A stretch of 64,000 nucleotides of DNA, taken from the NCBI RefSeq assembly GCF_019703875.1, contig NZ_AP024110.1, positions 2,046,001 through 2,110,000 on the forward strand. Direction: 5' to 3'. Under the pieces are notes generated by a model that was not told the origin of the DNA, made no database searches, and was given only the letters and a program-made list of their open reading frames with translations. The position numbers were made by a program, and so were the translations under genes. Source of the DNA: Methyloradius palustris. GTDB lineage: Bacteria; Pseudomonadota; Gammaproteobacteria; Burkholderiales; Methylophilaceae. Of this stretch, positions 51,701 through 59,078 are shown one piece after another (the stretch's first letter is position 1; every line of letters begins with the position of its first letter).

Positions 51701-51727
51701 AACGGCGCAGCAATGCGCCGTTTTTTT
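51701..51727 (+). terminator. Orphan intrinsic terminator on the plus strand
   Basis: AACGGCGC-AGCAAT-GCGCCGTT followed by a seven-T run is a strong terminator in the rightward direction. No annotated gene ends here on the plus strand: both neighbours are on the minus strand. It may end an unrecognised small RNA beginning in 51451-51700, or be left over from a lost gene. Confidence 0.75.
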
Positions 51728-51833
51728 AATATAAACATATCGTGTGACCACATTCTAGTAGCCCATACGTAGCCCAATTAATAATTTATATATACAAACT
51801 ATTGATTTTATTACATAAAATCACACACCACCG

Positions 51834-51881
51834 ATACTGGCGCATCATCGGCGTGTGTTGCTGGGTATTATCGGTAGCCAT
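51834..51881 (-). pseudogene. Stranded 5' end of a mutS gene
   Basis: Reading on the minus strand from ATG at 51881, sixteen codons give MATDNTQQHTPMMRQY, the usual short MutS N-terminus; then the frame continues as unrelated RWCVIL and stops. Over 27 nt it differs from the intact mutS (28542-28572 area) at only two synonymous positions. It begins 15 nt after the suhB stop, so an ancestral suhB-mutS order is likely. The remaining gene has been lost or moved. Confidence 0.75.
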
Positions 51882-51896
51882 TTAGACTATAACTAA

Positions 51897-52730
51897 CTAC
51901 AGTTCGACTGAATCAGCTTTAGCGGCTGGTTTTGTTTTGAGTCCGTCAGTTAAATGTGGTGCCAATGTCTGCAGAATCTGCGCAAACACTTTTGGATTGC
52001 CTGCAACAATATTGCCGCTATTGATCCATTCTTCGTTGCCTTCAAAATCGCCAACAATACCGCCAGCTTCCTGAATCAGCAAAGCACCTGCGGCGATATC
52101 CCATTTTGAAAGGCCAATTTCCCAAAAGCCATCGAACCAGCCTGCGGCTACGTAAGCCAAGTCTAGTGCGGCAGAGCCGGGACGACGCACACCAGAGCTC
52201 TTTTTTACCATATCCTTGAACATGGCAAGATAGGTATCAAGATGCGCAAAATCACGGAATGGGAAGCCAGTGCCTATCATGGATTCTTGCAACTTGGCGC
52301 GATTGCTCACGCGAATACGTTTATCGTTTAGGTAAGCACCGCGGCCACGGGTGGCGGTGAATAGGTCATTGCGGTTTGGGTCGTAAACAACGGCTTGGGT
52401 CAGTACGCCTTGCTGCATTAAGGCGATTGAAATTGAGTATTGTGGAAAACCATGCAGGAAATTGGTGGTGCCATCAAGCGGATCGATAATCCAGACATTT
52501 TCAGCATCGGTGCGGTCATGTCCGCTTTCTTCACCTAAAAAGCCGTGGTCTGGGTAGGCATCTTGCAAGGTCTCAATAATGGCCCGCTCTGCGGCTTGAT
52601 CCACTTCAGTAACAAAATCGTTATAGGTTTTACTGCGCACCTTGAGTGCGCCTACATCTTGTGAGGCGCGCGTGATAATACTGCCTGCGCGGCGCGCGGC
52701 TTTTACTGCATTGGTCAAAATAGGATGCAT
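51897..52730 (-). CDS. suhB: Inositol-1-monophosphatase SuhB
   Basis: From MHPILTNAVKAARRAG the product has 277 residues, near E. coli SuhB. The metal-binding motifs EE (GEESG), WIIDPLDGTTNF and KWDIAAGALLIQEAGG are intact. It dephosphorylates inositol monophosphates and, in E. coli, also helps rRNA antitermination. The longer frame (start 52787) adds 19 residues that lack homology. It is divergent from trmJ. Confidence 0.94.
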   Translation of the reverse strand: MHPILTNAVKAARRAGSIITRASQDVGALKVRSKTYNDFVTEVDQAAERAIIETLQDAYPDHGFLGEESGHDRTDAENVWIIDPLDGTTNFLHGFPQYSISIALMQQGVLTQAVVYDPNRNDLFTATRGRGAYLNDKRIRVSNRAKLQESMIGTGFPFRDFAHLDTYLAMFKDMVKKSSGVRRPGSAALDLAYVAAGWFDGFWEIGLSKWDIAAGALLIQEAGGIVGDFEGNEEWINSGNIVAGNPKVFAQILQTLAPHLTDGLKTKPAAKADSVEL

Positions 52731-52877
52731 AGATGGTTTTCCACGTTGGCTAACTTGCGTTGATTTTCGGCATTTGACTGCGCACACGAATCAGCAAGAA
52801 GCGCTTTTAAAGAACTGTTAAAATAGCATTTTAAAGCTTTATGCCAATACAACCAAATAGACAATTCACTTAATAAA

Positions 52878-53663
52878 ATGCCCAGCCAATTGCAATCCTT
52901 AAATAATATTCGCATCGTGCTTTGCCAGACTAGCCACCCAGGCAATATCGGCGCGGCTGCGCGGGCGATGAAAACCATGGGCATTACCAATCTGGTATTG
53001 GTTTCGCCTGACAGATTTCCTCATGCCGAATCCAATGCGCTGGCTTGTGGGGCGGTTGATTTATTGGAAAATGCAACGGTATGCAGCACACTTGAAGAAG
53101 CATTAGTCGGCTGTGCTGTTGCCATTGGGTTAAGCGCGCGTAAACGTAATTTGTCGCATGAACTGCTTTCTGTGCGCGAAGCGGCAAAACAGACCGCAGT
53201 GATTGCGCAGAACCAGCCTGTAGCTTTGGTGTTCGGCACAGAAATGAGTGGGCTATCTAACGCAGAGCTGGATTTATGCCAGCTACTGGCGATGATTCCA
53301 ACTAACCCAGATTTTTCATCGCTGAATGTCGCAGCAGCTGTGCAAGTAGTCTGTTATGAATTGCGAATGGCAGTATTAGAGAGTGAGTCAGCCAGTGTAT
53401 TATCAGTCACAACGCCTGAGCAGCCACTGGCAACTAGCGACGATGTTGAAGGTTTTTATACGCACCTTGAAGAAACCTTGATCAAAATCGGCTTTCTTAA
53501 TCCCAATGAGCCGAAAAAATTGATGCAGCGTGTGCGACGAATATACGCACGCGCACGGCTTGAGAAAGAAGAAGTGAATATCTTGCGCGGTATTTTAAAG
53601 CACACGCAAGCGCCCCGCAAAGAACAAGCCCTACAAGCGAAAAACAAAATAGAAAGCGTTTAA
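52878..53663 (+). CDS. trmJ: tRNA (cytidine/uridine-2'-O-)-methyltransferase TrmJ
   Basis: The 261-residue SPOUT methyltransferase has the N-terminal RIVLCQTSHPGNIGAAARAMKTMGI motif and the knot segment VALVFGTEMSGLSNAELDLCQLLAMIPTNPDFSSLNVAAAVQVVCYE. It methylates the 2'-O of position 32 in certain tRNAs using S-adenosylmethionine. It stands just before cysE and the isc operon, the conserved trmJ-cysE-iscR order of proteobacteria. cysE starts 3 nt after its stop. Confidence 0.94.
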   Translation: MPSQLQSLNNIRIVLCQTSHPGNIGAAARAMKTMGITNLVLVSPDRFPHAESNALACGAVDLLENATVCSTLEEALVGCAVAIGLSARKRNLSHELLSVREAAKQTAVIAQNQPVALVFGTEMSGLSNAELDLCQLLAMIPTNPDFSSLNVAAAVQVVCYELRMAVLESESASVLSVTTPEQPLATSDDVEGFYTHLEETLIKIGFLNPNEPKKLMQRVRRIYARARLEKEEVNILRGILKHTQAPRKEQALQAKNKIESV

Positions 53664-53666
53664 GCA

Positions 53667-54413
53667 ATGTTTAAACAGATTAAAGAAGATATTGTAGTCG
53701 TATTTGAACGTGACCCTGCGGCACGCACTGAATGGGAAATACTCACCACTTACCCTGGCGTGCATGCGCTAATTATCCACCGCTTATCGCACTGGATTTG
53801 GACGCATCGTTTCTATTGGCTAGCTAGACTTAGCTCACATATCGCTCGCTTTCTCACTGGCATCGAGATTCACCCAGGTGCAACCATAGGCAGGCGTGTA
53901 TTTATCGATCATGGCATGGGCGTTGTCATCGGTGAAACCGCTGAAATTGGCGATGATTGCACGCTTTACCACGGCGTTACACTAGGCGGCACATCATGGA
54001 ACAAAGGCAAGCGCCACCCTACTCTCGCTAATGGCGTGGTGGTCGGCGCTGGCGCGAAAATCCTGGGGCCTATCATCATTGGTGCTGAAGCCAAGATTGG
54101 CTCCAATGCGGTTGTGGTCAAAGATGTGCCTGCTGGCGCTACCGCAGTTGGCATCCCTGCCCGTATTATTGATAGCGAGAAGCCACAAGCCATCGATCAT
54201 CTACCAGATAGCACCAACTTTGTTGCCTATGCAGTATGCGAAAGCATGAACGACCCGATTGTTAAAATTGTCTACAGCCTGCTAGACCGAGTTGCCAAGC
54301 AAGATCTGCAATTGCAGCAAGCATTACTCGAGCTAAAACAGCTGGGCGTTGATGTGGAAACTGACGCCGAAGTGGGCAAAGCTTTCGATGTCAACTCACT
54401 GAAGAACTCCTAA
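53667..54413 (+). CDS. cysE: Serine O-acetyltransferase
   Basis: The 248-residue enzyme acetylates serine with acetyl-CoA, giving O-acetylserine for cysteine synthesis. The N-terminal helical region, left-handed beta-helix hexapeptide repeats (HPGATIGRRVFIDHGMGVVIGETAEIGDDC) and active-site His in DHGMGVVIGE and THGVTLGGT-type segments are present. It is directly linked to trmJ and lies upstream of iscR, coupling cysteine supply to Fe-S assembly. The C-terminal extension (about 195-248) has an unusual helical tail relative to E. coli CysE. Confidence 0.95.
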   Translation: MFKQIKEDIVVVFERDPAARTEWEILTTYPGVHALIIHRLSHWIWTHRFYWLARLSSHIARFLTGIEIHPGATIGRRVFIDHGMGVVIGETAEIGDDCTLYHGVTLGGTSWNKGKRHPTLANGVVVGAGAKILGPIIIGAEAKIGSNAVVVKDVPAGATAVGIPARIIDSEKPQAIDHLPDSTNFVAYAVCESMNDPIVKIVYSLLDRVAKQDLQLQQALLELKQLGVDVETDAEVGKAFDVNSLKNS

Positions 54414-54484
54414 GCGCAAGGCTTAGAGGTCATTTCAAAACACTATTAAACACTTGTTTAATTAAGATTGAACTCGCAGTTTAA

Positions 54485-54517
54485 ATAGTTGACTAAAGTG
54501 TTAAGGTATTATAAGAT
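54485..54517 (+). promoter_or_regulatory. IscR-type operator overlapping the iscR promoter
   Basis: ATAGTTGACT, five nt, then GTTAAGGTAT (54485-54509) fits the type 1 IscR site ATA(C/G)YYGACT...AG-STAT, an imperfect palindrome. TTGACT (54489-54494) is also a -35 element, and TAAGAT (54512-54517), 17 nt on, is a -10 element. [2Fe-2S]-IscR bound here would repress the operon, as in E. coli. Confidence 0.75.
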
Positions 54518-54531
54518 TATCGCCTGAAATG

Positions 54532-54590
54532 AGCCGTCAAATATAGCTTTGAAAGACTAAAAGCTAAGGTTACAAAGCAATTCGACGGCT
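54532..54590 (+). other. Hairpin in the iscR leader
   Basis: AGCCGTC (54532-54538) pairs with GACGGCT (54584-54590), and GCTTTG (54546-54551) with CAAAGC (54573-54578), separated by internal loops of 7 and 5 nt and a 21-nt apical loop. It lies just downstream of the predicted start of transcription, in a leader of about 170 nt before iscR. It could be regulatory, or alternatively the transcript end of cysE. Confidence 0.55.
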
Positions 54591-54691
54591 TACATAATCG
54601 AGTTAATGTTTTCAAGCAGTTAAATCGAAAAATACTCCCGAATACTCAAGCTTTAATTTTGTAATGACTTCGTTCAGGAAAATAGACTGAA

Positions 54692-55183
54692 ATGCGATTA
54701 ACGACCAAAGGTAGATTTGCCGTCACAGCCATGCTCGACCTCGCACTCAATGAGGTAGATAAGCCTGTCACGCTCGCTGGCATCAGCGAGCGCCAAGGCA
54801 TCTCATTGTCTTATCTTGAACAGTTATTTAGCCGCTTACGTCGTGGTGGCCTAGTTAAAAGTGTACGCGGTCCTGGTGGCGGTTATCGCATTGCAAAAAA
54901 ACATAATGAAATCTCGGTATCGCAAATCATCAGTGCTGTAGATGAGTTGATTGATGCCACCAGTTGCGGTGGCGAAGAGAATTGCCATGATGACCGTCGT
55001 TGTATGACCCATGATTTGTGGTCTAGCCTGAATATAAAGATATTAGAGTATCTCTCAGGTGTGAGCCTCGCAGACTTAGTAAAGTCACAGCTTGAAGGTA
55101 GCAAGAACATTTTCGCTGCACGCCCTGAATTACAAATACAGTGCGTAAAAGTGCAGAAACAAGTTGAGCCAGCAACGGCTTAA
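54692..55183 (+). CDS. iscR: Fe-S cluster assembly transcription factor IscR
   Basis: The 163-residue Rrf2 regulator has a winged helix (MRLTTKGRFAVTAMLDLAL, recognition helix YLEQLFSRLRRGGLV) and the [2Fe-2S] ligands Cys92, Cys98, Cys104 and His107, at the same positions as in E. coli IscR. It senses cluster status and controls the isc operon through the upstream site. The first cysteine desulfurase gene follows after 10 nt. Confidence 0.97.
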   Translation: MRLTTKGRFAVTAMLDLALNEVDKPVTLAGISERQGISLSYLEQLFSRLRRGGLVKSVRGPGGGYRIAKKHNEISVSQIISAVDELIDATSCGGEENCHDDRRCMTHDLWSSLNIKILEYLSGVSLADLVKSQLEGSKNIFAARPELQIQCVKVQKQVEPATA

Positions 55184-55193
55184 CTAGCTGAAT

Positions 55194-56357
55194 ATGACTG
55201 AAGCAGTTTATTTTGATAACAATGGCACCACGGCACTTGATAGCCGTGTACTAGAAGCCATGTTGCCTTATATGACTGCCCAGCCTGGTAATGCAACCAG
55301 CCGCCATGTATTTGGCCGCACGGCAAGGCAAGCGATTGAACGAGCAAGAGAACAAGTGGCTGATGCTACAGGTGCGCACCCTTCGCAAGTGATATTCACG
55401 GGTAGCGGCACTGAATCAGACAACATGGCGATTTATGGCATTACCGCTAAAAATGGCCATCAGAAAATTGCCATTAGTGCCATAGAACATCCTGCCGTTA
55501 CTCGGGCAGCGCAGGCATTGAAGTGTGCTGGCGTTAAAACAGAAACAATTGCTGTTGATGCAAACAGTTTTGTTGAACAGAGCGCATTAGAAGAATTGTT
55601 GGCAAAAAACAAACTTGCCGATGCAATTGGCCTGATATCTGTAATGTTGGCCAACAATGAAACTGGCGTGATTCAGGATATTGCCAAACTGGCAGAAATC
55701 GCCAAAAGCCAAAAGGCGTTCATCCATACCGACGCCGTACAGGCACTCGGCAAAATGAAAGTCGATTTTGCAGACCTGAATGTGCATGCCATGAGTGTGT
55801 CATCACACAAGATCAATGGCCCACAAGGTGCTGGCGCTTTGATACTGGATAAGCGAGTAGATATACAACCACTGCTTTACGGCGGTGGGCAAGAAAAAGG
55901 TTTGCGTAGTGGTAGCGAGAATCTGGCTGCGATTGTGGGTTTTGGCGCAGCATGTGAACTGGTTAGCCGCGAATTAATCCAACGCGTTGGCAATGTACGA
56001 CAACTGCGCGATAAATTAGAAGTTGGCCTGAAGCAGTTAGGCGCTGTGATATTCGGCAATCAGGCTGAGCGTTTGGCGAATACGAGTTTTTTTGCGTTCC
56101 CAAATATTGAGGGCGAAACGCTGGTGATGGCGCTTGATCGTAAGGGTTTTGCAGTAGCGAGTGGGTCAGCCTGCTCCAGCGACAGTACTGAACCCAGCCA
56201 TGTATTAATGGCAATGGGCATAGATGAGGATTTAGCACGCGGTTCAGTCCGTGTGAGCCTGGCGAATAACAACACCAGCCAGCAAATTGAAGATTTTTTA
56301 CTCGTACTTGAAAACGAGTTATCACGTTTGAGAAGATTAACTGCAATTGCAGTGTGA
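55194..56357 (+). CDS. NifS/IscS-like cysteine desulfurase paralogue
   Basis: The 387-residue PLP enzyme has Lys206 (SSHKINGPQG) for PLP, His99 and the catalytic Cys327 in the SGSACSSDSTEPSH loop. It is complete and shares its fold with the iscS that follows but is clearly divergent (NNGTTALD rather than YSATTPVD at the N-terminus). It mobilises sulfur from cysteine. An extra desulfurase between iscR and iscS is a feature of some beta- and gammaproteobacteria, and its division of labour with IscS is not established. Confidence 0.94.
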   Translation: MTEAVYFDNNGTTALDSRVLEAMLPYMTAQPGNATSRHVFGRTARQAIERAREQVADATGAHPSQVIFTGSGTESDNMAIYGITAKNGHQKIAISAIEHPAVTRAAQALKCAGVKTETIAVDANSFVEQSALEELLAKNKLADAIGLISVMLANNETGVIQDIAKLAEIAKSQKAFIHTDAVQALGKMKVDFADLNVHAMSVSSHKINGPQGAGALILDKRVDIQPLLYGGGQEKGLRSGSENLAAIVGFGAACELVSRELIQRVGNVRQLRDKLEVGLKQLGAVIFGNQAERLANTSFFAFPNIEGETLVMALDRKGFAVASGSACSSDSTEPSHVLMAMGIDEDLARGSVRVSLANNNTSQQIEDFLLVLENELSRLRRLTAIAV

Positions 56358-56367
56358 GGAAGTAAAG

Positions 56368-57582
56368 ATGAGCGTACATACCCCGATTTACCTGGACTAT
56401 TCAGCCACAACGCCAGTGGATAAGCGTGTTGCTGAAAAGATGATCCCGTTCCTGACCGAAGATTTCGGCAATCCGGCATCGCGAAGCCATCCGTTTGGCT
56501 GGACAGCAGAAAAAGCCGTTGAAAACGCCCGTGATGAAGTGGCGAAACTGGTGAATGCTGACCCACGCGAAATCGTGTGGACCTCAGGCGCAACAGAATC
56601 AAATAACCTTGCGATCAAGGGCGCCGCAAACTTTTATAGCGCTAAAGGCAAACACGTCATTACCATCCAGACTGAACACAAGGCCGTGATTGATGCTGTA
56701 CGCGAACTTGAGCGCGTTGGTTTTGAAGCGACCTATTTAGCCCCTGAACCCAATGGCTTGGTTGATTTAGATAAATTCCGCGCAGCGATTCGTCCAGATA
56801 CAGTTTTAGCATCCGTCATGCTGGTCAACAATGAAATTGGCGTGATTCAGGATATAGAAGCCATCGGCAATATCTGCCGTGAGAACAATGTGATTTTTCA
56901 CGTAGATGCAGCGCAAGCGACTGGCAAAGTAGCCATTGACCTGGAAAAACTGCCAGTCGATTTGATGAGCTTTTCAGCCCACAAAACTTACGGCCCTAAA
57001 GGCATAGGTGCATTATATGTGCGCCGTAAACCACGCATCCGCATTGAAGCGCAGATGCATGGTGGCGGCCATGAGCGCGGCATGCGTTCAGGTACGCTGG
57101 CCACCCACCAAATCGTCGGTATGGGCGAAGCTTTCCGCATCGCTCGTGAAGAAATGGAACTGGAAAATGCCCGTATTCGTCGCCTGCGTGACAGATTGCT
57201 CAGCGGCTTGGAAGAGATAGATGAGGTGTATGTGAATGGTGATATGAAACACCGCGTGCCGCATAACCTCAATATCAGCTTTAACTTTGTTGAAGGTGAA
57301 TCACTGATTATGGCTGTGAAAGACATTGCGGTTTCAAGCGGTTCAGCTTGTACTTCTGCCAGCCTGGAACCATCTTACGTGCTACGTGCATTGGGGCGTT
57401 CTGATGAGTTGGCGCATAGCTCGATTCGCTTCTCAATTGGTCGTTTTACGACTGAAGAAGATATTGATTACACCGTAGCACTGATGAAAAGCAAGATTGG
57501 TAAATTAAGAGAATTATCACCTTTGTGGGAAATGCATCTTGAAGGCATCGATCTAAGTAAGGTTGAATGGGCAGCACATTAA
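56368..57582 (+). CDS. iscS: Cysteine desulfurase IscS
   Basis: From ATG 56368 (GAGGA nine nt upstream) the protein is 404 residues, exactly the E. coli IscS length. Lys206 (SAHKTYGPKG) binds PLP and Cys328 lies in SSGSACTSASLEPSYVLRALG. It supplies sulfur to IscU and other acceptors. The longer frame start overlaps the paralogue and is not used. A palindromic repeat fills the following 166 nt before iscU. Confidence 0.97.
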   Translation: MSVHTPIYLDYSATTPVDKRVAEKMIPFLTEDFGNPASRSHPFGWTAEKAVENARDEVAKLVNADPREIVWTSGATESNNLAIKGAANFYSAKGKHVITIQTEHKAVIDAVRELERVGFEATYLAPEPNGLVDLDKFRAAIRPDTVLASVMLVNNEIGVIQDIEAIGNICRENNVIFHVDAAQATGKVAIDLEKLPVDLMSFSAHKTYGPKGIGALYVRRKPRIRIEAQMHGGGHERGMRSGTLATHQIVGMGEAFRIAREEMELENARIRRLRDRLLSGLEEIDEVYVNGDMKHRVPHNLNISFNFVEGESLIMAVKDIAVSSGSACTSASLEPSYVLRALGRSDELAHSSIRFSIGRFTTEEDIDYTVALMKSKIGKLRELSPLWEMHLEGIDLSKVEWAAH

Positions 57583-57634
57583 AAGTTGGCTTTTGCTGGC
57601 ATCAGCAATTTTTTAATATTTTAAGTTTTTAATA

Positions 57635-57735
57635 AAAATTAATAGGCAAAGCAAAATCTAGGCGGCAAGGCAAAGACAGTACGAATAGTACGGCGAGCCG
57701 AAGCCAACAACGAGTTTGCAAAGCATATTAATTTT
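57635..57735. repeat. Palindromic dispersed repeat, copy 2 (iscS-iscU gap)
   Basis: AAAATTAATA (57635-57644) and its reverse complement (57726-57735) flank a segment containing GACAGTACGAATAGTACGGC (57675-57694) between GGC-rich inverted parts (GGCGGC/GCCGAAGCC). The core shares about 17 of 20 positions with copy 1 (1640-1659), but the arms are different. It ends just before the iscU ribosome-binding site AAGGAG, inside the isc operon. Confidence 0.7.
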
Positions 57736-57748
57736 AAGGAGTACTAAA

Positions 57749-58150
57749 ATGGCTTATTCAGATAAAGTTTTGGACCACTACGAAAACCCACGGAATGTGG
57801 GCACTTTGGACAAAAATGACCCGCAGGTCGGTACTGGCATGGTTGGCGCACCAGCTTGCGGCGACGTCATGAAACTGCAAATCAGGGTGAATGATGCTGG
57901 CATTATTGAAGATGCAAAATTCAAAACCTATGGTTGCGGCTCTGCGATTGCATCAAGCTCACTCGTAACAGAATGGCTTAAAGGCAAATCGCTTGATCAG
58001 GCTGCTCAAATCAAGAACTCTGCGATTGCGGAAGAGCTTGCTTTACCGCCAGTGAAAATCCATTGCTCAGTGTTGGCTGAAGACGCTATCAAGGCAGCAG
58101 TAGCTGACTTGAAATCAAAGCAAACGGCTCCAGAAACCACCACAGTTTAA
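57749..58150 (+). CDS. iscU: Fe-S cluster scaffold IscU
   Basis: From MAYSDKVLDHYENPRNVG (AAGGAG upstream) the protein has 133 residues. Cluster ligands Cys37 (GAPACGDV), Cys63 (YGCGSAIASSS) and Cys106 (IHCSVLAED) and the HscA-recognised LPPVK (99-103) are conserved. Clusters are built here from IscS sulfur. The earlier ATG of the open frame is not needed. Confidence 0.97.
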   Translation: MAYSDKVLDHYENPRNVGTLDKNDPQVGTGMVGAPACGDVMKLQIRVNDAGIIEDAKFKTYGCGSAIASSSLVTEWLKGKSLDQAAQIKNSAIAEELALPPVKIHCSVLAEDAIKAAVADLKSKQTAPETTTV

Positions 58151-58168
58151 GCAATTATTGAGGTCAAT

Positions 58169-58492
58169 ATGGCAATCACAATGACAGAAACTGCCGCAGA
58201 GCGCGTGCACAAATTCCTGGCCAATCGCGGCAAAGGCATTGGTTTGCGCTTGGGCGTTAAAACCACGGGTTGCTCTGGCATGGCTTACACGCTTGAGTTC
58301 GTGGATGACCTGTTGCCTGAAGATGTAGCTTTTGACAGCCATGGCGTTAAAGTGATTGTTGACCCAAAAAGCTTGGTCTATATCGACGGCACAGAGCTGG
58401 ATTTCACCAAAGAAGGCCTGAACGAAGGCTTCAAGTTTAACAACCCTAACGTTAAAGACGAGTGCGGCTGCGGCGAAAGCTTTACGGTTTAA
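58169..58492 (+). CDS. iscA: A-type Fe-S carrier IscA
   Basis: The 107-residue protein has the A-type Cys triad Cys35 (KTTGCSGMAY), Cys99 and Cys101 (DECGCGESF). It accepts or carries Fe-S clusters, chiefly for [4Fe-4S] maturation. It follows iscU by 18 nt and precedes hscB by 35 nt. Confidence 0.96.
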   Translation: MAITMTETAAERVHKFLANRGKGIGLRLGVKTTGCSGMAYTLEFVDDLLPEDVAFDSHGVKVIVDPKSLVYIDGTELDFTKEGLNEGFKFNNPNVKDECGCGESFTV

Positions 58493-58527
58493 GTGCTGGT
58501 GCGGGCGCTGTGCAGAATTTGTAAGTA

Positions 58528-59076
58528 ATGACTATGCAAGAAACTAGGCAAGACAGCGACCTTAACTATTTTGAACTGTTCAATTTACCTGCCACATTCA
58601 GCGTTGACTCCCAGCTACTAGATATCAACTATCGCAAGTTACAGAGCGAAGTGCATCCTGATCGCTTTGTAACTGCCAGCTCAGCTGAGCGCATGAAGTC
58701 GATGCAAATGGCCACGCTTGCAAATGATGCCTACCAGACGCTAAAACAGCCGCTGTCCAAGGCGCGCTATCTTCTCAAACTGGCAGGCATAGCTACTGAC
58801 GAAGAAAACAATACAGCCATGCCAGCAGATTTCTTGATGCTGCAAATGGAGTGGCGCGAAACCATAGAAGATGCGCGTAATGCCAAAGATATTGATGCGC
58901 TGGATAACCTGCTGAACGAAATTGCGCAAAATGCCAATACCCTGCAGCAAACCCTAAAAATCGCTTTAGATGAAACTAACGATTTGGAACTAGCTGCGGA
59001 CACTGTGCGCAAACTGAGCTTTATAGAAAAACTGCGTGAAGATGTCTCGCAAAGTATAGAAAAACTAGAAAACTAA
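58528..59076 (+). CDS. hscB: Co-chaperone HscB
   Basis: The 182-residue protein has an N-terminal J-domain with HPD at residues 43-45 (EVHPDRF) and a C-terminal three-helix domain (about 90-180) that binds IscU. It stimulates HscA ATPase and presents IscU to it. hscA begins 2 nt after its stop. Met3 is an alternative start. Confidence 0.95.
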   Translation: MTMQETRQDSDLNYFELFNLPATFSVDSQLLDINYRKLQSEVHPDRFVTASSAERMKSMQMATLANDAYQTLKQPLSKARYLLKLAGIATDEENNTAMPADFLMLQMEWRETIEDARNAKDIDALDNLLNEIAQNANTLQQTLKIALDETNDLELAADTVRKLSFIEKLREDVSQSIEKLEN

Positions 59077-59078
59077 AT

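Larger units (their letters stand above)
51451..51896. other. Gene-free stretch between the kinase gene and suhB
   Basis: This stretch of 446 nt holds no intact gene. From left to right it contains the kinase promoter region with GGGAGAAAATCCC (51538 area) and the motif at 51578-51589, an orphan terminator pointing right (51701-51727), the 19-mer GTAGCCCATACGTAGCCCA (51758-51776), and a mutS-like fragment (51834-51881). It looks like a rearrangement scar. Confidence 0.6.
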
